Assembly: GCA_025267735.1 (NCBI GenBank)
Contig: CM046294.1
Coordinates: 22,192,162 to 22,256,161 of the forward strand
DNA length: 64,000 nucleotides
Direction of reading: 5' to 3'
Source: Mactra quadrangularis
Taxonomy: Eukaryota > Mollusca > Bivalvia > Venerida > Mactridae
Shown here: in pieces, positions 61,131 to 64,000 of the stretch
Position numbering within the stretch: position 1 is the first letter of the stretch
Layout: each line of letters begins with the position of its first letter
The notes under the pieces: generated by a model
The model's database searches: none
Told to the model about the DNA's origin: nothing
The model's input: the letters and a program-made list of their open reading frames with translations, nothing else
Made by a program: the position numbers and the translations under genes

Positions 61131-62580
61131 AAGAGCACCGCTGGGCGGAGCTTTATATGCCCGAAAGTGTTCGTTTTTTAGTAAAGTTATGCTCCAAAAA
61201 CGGTTTTCAGTTTTAAGGTAAAAGTGACCTTGACCTTTGACCTTGTGACCGCAAAATCAATAGCGGTCTTCTACCCGATATGGACAAACATCGTATGAAG
61301 TTTGAATATTGTGGACCAAATGGAACTTAAGTTATGCTCCGGAAACTGTTTTCAATTTTAAGGTAATATTGACATTGACCTTTGACCTTGTGAACCAAAA
61401 ATCAATAGGGGTCTTCTACCCAATATGGATAATCATCGTATGAAGTTTGAATATTGTGGACCAAATGGAACTTATGTAATGCTCTGAAAATTGTTTTCAG
61501 TTTTAAGGTAATAGTGACCTTGACCTTTGAATTGTGACCCCAAAATCAATAGGGGTCTTCTTCCCAATATAGACAATCATCGTATGAAGTTTGAATATTG
61601 TGGGACATATGGAACTAAAGTTATGCTCTGAAAACTGTTTTCAGTTTGAAGGTAATAGTGACCTTGACCTTTGACCTTGTGACCCCAAAATCAATAGCGG
61701 TCTTCTACCTGATATGGACAAACATCTTATGAAGTTTGAATATTGAGGACCAAATGGAACTAAAGTTATTCTCCGGAAACTATTTCAATTTTAAGGTAAT
61801 ATTGACCTTGACCTTTGACCTTGTGACCCCAAAATCAATAGGGGTCTTCTACCCAATATGGATAATCATCGTATGAAGTTTGAGTATTGTGGACCAAATG
61901 GAACTTATGTAATGCTCTGAAAATTGTTTTCAGTTTTAAGGTAATAGTGACCTTGACCTTTGAATTGTGACCCCAAAATCAATAGGGGTCTTCTTCTCAA
62001 TATAGACAATCATCGTATGAAGTTTGAATATTGTGGGACATATGGAACTAAAGTTATGCTCTGAAAACTGTTTTCAGTTTGAAGGTAATAGTGACCTTGA
62101 CCTTTGACCTTGTGACCCCAAAATCAATAGCGGTCTTCTACCCGATATGGACAAACATCTTATGAAGTTTGAATATTGAGGACCAAATGGAACTTAAGTT
62201 ATTCTCCGGAAACTATTTCAATTTTAAGGTAATATTGACCTTGACCTTTGACCTTGTGACCCCAAAATCAATAGGGGTCTTCTACCCAGTATGGATAATC
62301 ATCGTATGAAGTTTGAGTATTGTGGACCAAATGGAACTTATGTAATGCTCTGGAAACTGTTTTCAGTTTTAAGGTAATAGTGACCTTGACCTTTGAATTG
62401 TGACCCCAAAATCAATAGAGGTCTTCTTCCTAATATGGACAATCAGCCTATGAAGTTTGAATATTGTAGGCCAAGTGGAACTTAAGTTATGCTCCGGACA
62501 CAAAATTGCTAACGGACGGACGGACAGACGGATGCCAGGGGGTATAATATAATATGTCCGAAATTCTTTCGGGCATATCA
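61131..62580. mobile_element. 1.45-kb element of about 145-bp units with nuclear-receptor-type motifs
   Basis: The ends carry TATATGCCCGAAAG and the inverse CTTTCGGGCATATCAT. Inside are about nine tandem units of roughly 145 bp, organised as a three-unit higher-order repeat of about 437 bp. Six of the nine units contain TGACCTTTGACCT, a perfect inverted DR1 (AGGTCA-A-AGGTCA); the other three read CTTTGAATTG. Near the right end is an ACGGACGGACGG tract and GGGGGTATAATATAATATG, an architecture shared with 33690-34044. No ORF. Confidence 0.85.
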
Positions 62581-64000
62581 TAAAAGGAGTTAATATAATT
62601 TGAAAATCTGAATAGTGAACATAGTATGAAAACAGTGTACAACTATATACCAGTTTTCTGGGAAAATTTCCATGTTCATAACCATAGTTTTGTTTAAGAG
62701 GAATTCCACCTTAAACAATGACATGTCAGAGTATGACAAGTTGAACATAGTCAATCCACACTCCAGCCTAAATTACATCAAACTTTCCTCCAAGTTTTGT
62801 AAATATAGCTTGTTCACATTGACCAGAAACAAATGAATACAATAAACATTTGAATAACAACCCTGTGACCAACTTATATAAAAAATGTAAGTGATGTTGA
62901 AATTGTAAACCTAGTCTCAGGTCAATATGAGTGAACTATACAAGATTAATTTTTATGGCATATTCTATTATCTTGAATGTAAAAATGAGAGCTCATGATC
63001 AATTATTTCATAAAGCAACTGATAAAATCACAGATAATGAAGGCTTTGTATCTACAATGAAATGGAAACTTTACAAAAAGCAAAACTAAAGATACTTAGA
63101 CAAATGTAAACAAGTCTTTTGATCACTTGAAATAATAAAAACAAATCAAAGGCAGCATTCAGGTGGCTAATTGTTAAAAAAATACCATAATGTAACAGCT
63201 GTGGAGGAAAGGAAGATGCTTAAAACAAGGACTTTTTCTCTTTTGTTCATAATTATTCATAAAAATCAGCTCAGAATTTAGAAATCTATCAATGAATAAT
63301 AGTGAAGTTTTTATGTGACACGACATACAAAAGTAAAATGAAGAATCATTTTACTTCCTTTTGGTTTACAAGTACAGACACGTAATGAACACTTAACTTA
63401 ATTTTATTCAACTGTCCATGGGGCATGCAATAACCCTGTTGATTTAGTAACATGATATTTGTTTGATGGTGTCCTAGGTATATATTTTTATCAATCGTGA
63501 GTACAGAAAAATTGTGCTGAGTATTTAAAACAGCAGGTTTAATGTATGCCACACTGACAGTTAAATAAATTTAACAATATTTATAAGAACAAAATTAAAC
63601 AGAAAACAACTTATTTTTGTACCACAGGTCGGTAGAGAAAAAGTCCCAACTCGAATATAATTATTGCTAACTAATCTAGCCAACTACCAGACTTCAATAG
63701 AAATGAATGCTTGCCAGTTTTACACCAAACCATGAGAACTTGCAACATTAAAGAATACAATCGTGCCATTACTATAAACCTATACATTTGCATATAGATT
63801 TACATTAGTAGACAACAATTCCAGTACCAATTAACCTACAAATTCACCATATCTTGGCTTAGTAAAAAATGGCAAACAAATATTTTAATGAAGTCAGATT
63901 TGTGGGAATATGATCACTTTAGATATCCAAATTATTCTTTGAATATAGTAAAGAAACCATTTAACAATAAGGGGTCAACATTTATAACAATGTAAAGACA
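62581..64000. other. unique AT-rich stretch, no gene seen
   Basis: Neither strand shows a coding exon, SINE or TIR that I can support. It could be intron or upstream sequence of the CDF gene or of a neighbour outside the window. Confidence 0.5.

Overview
This is AT-rich, intron-rich animal nuclear DNA. Genes are split into small exons with GT-AG junctions, and most of the length is interspersed or tandem repeat. The repeat types (tRNA-derived SINEs with long bodies, many short TIR elements, and modules ending in a pale hairpin followed by a ggggtata tail) are what I would expect of a mollusc, probably a bivalve. That assignment is inference; the two genes only say 'animal'.

Layout. (1) 1-7143, plus strand: the last eight coding exons of a SPEN/Split ends (SHARP/MINT) homologue. 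It starts outside the window and ends in a full C-terminal SPOC domain. A long, probably transcribed 3' region follows, with candidate poly(A) signals near 9220 and 12714. (2) About 12.7-22.2 kb: AT-rich sequence without a recognisable gene, holding several hairpin (MITE-like) elements and dispersed repeats. (3) 22180-30832, minus strand: a complete coding region of nine exons (485 codons) for a cation diffusion facilitator metal transporter with DxxxD in TM2 and TM5, the Mn-CDF/MTP signature. It converges on SPEN. A possible non-coding 5' exon lies at 31702-31822. (4) 31.8-64 kb: no coding gene recognised. It holds a 1.4 kb foldback element, a 2.6 kb palindromic minisatellite, nested DNA transposons, at least eight SINE copies, a 4.8 kb array of a roughly 34-bp repeat, and a 1.45 kb element built of roughly 145-bp units.

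Most interesting observation. In the CDF gene the last 47 bases of exon 6 plus the first 7 bases of its intron are tandemly amplified about 21 times (25002-26135). The unit is 54 bp, a multiple of three. Every copy but the last carries an identical AG|GTATGTT 5' splice site, and the reading frame stays open through the whole array. Splicing from any of 20 donors would join the next exon in phase and insert 0-19 extra copies of an 18-residue half of transmembrane helix 4. The donor at the far end of the array has lost its GT. Two other exons of the same gene also have their 3' ends plus donor tandemly duplicated (units of about 80 and 94 bp), but those copies have decayed and read into stops. 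Repeated duplication across exon-intron junctions in one gene, with one case homogenised in frame, is the feature most worth testing.
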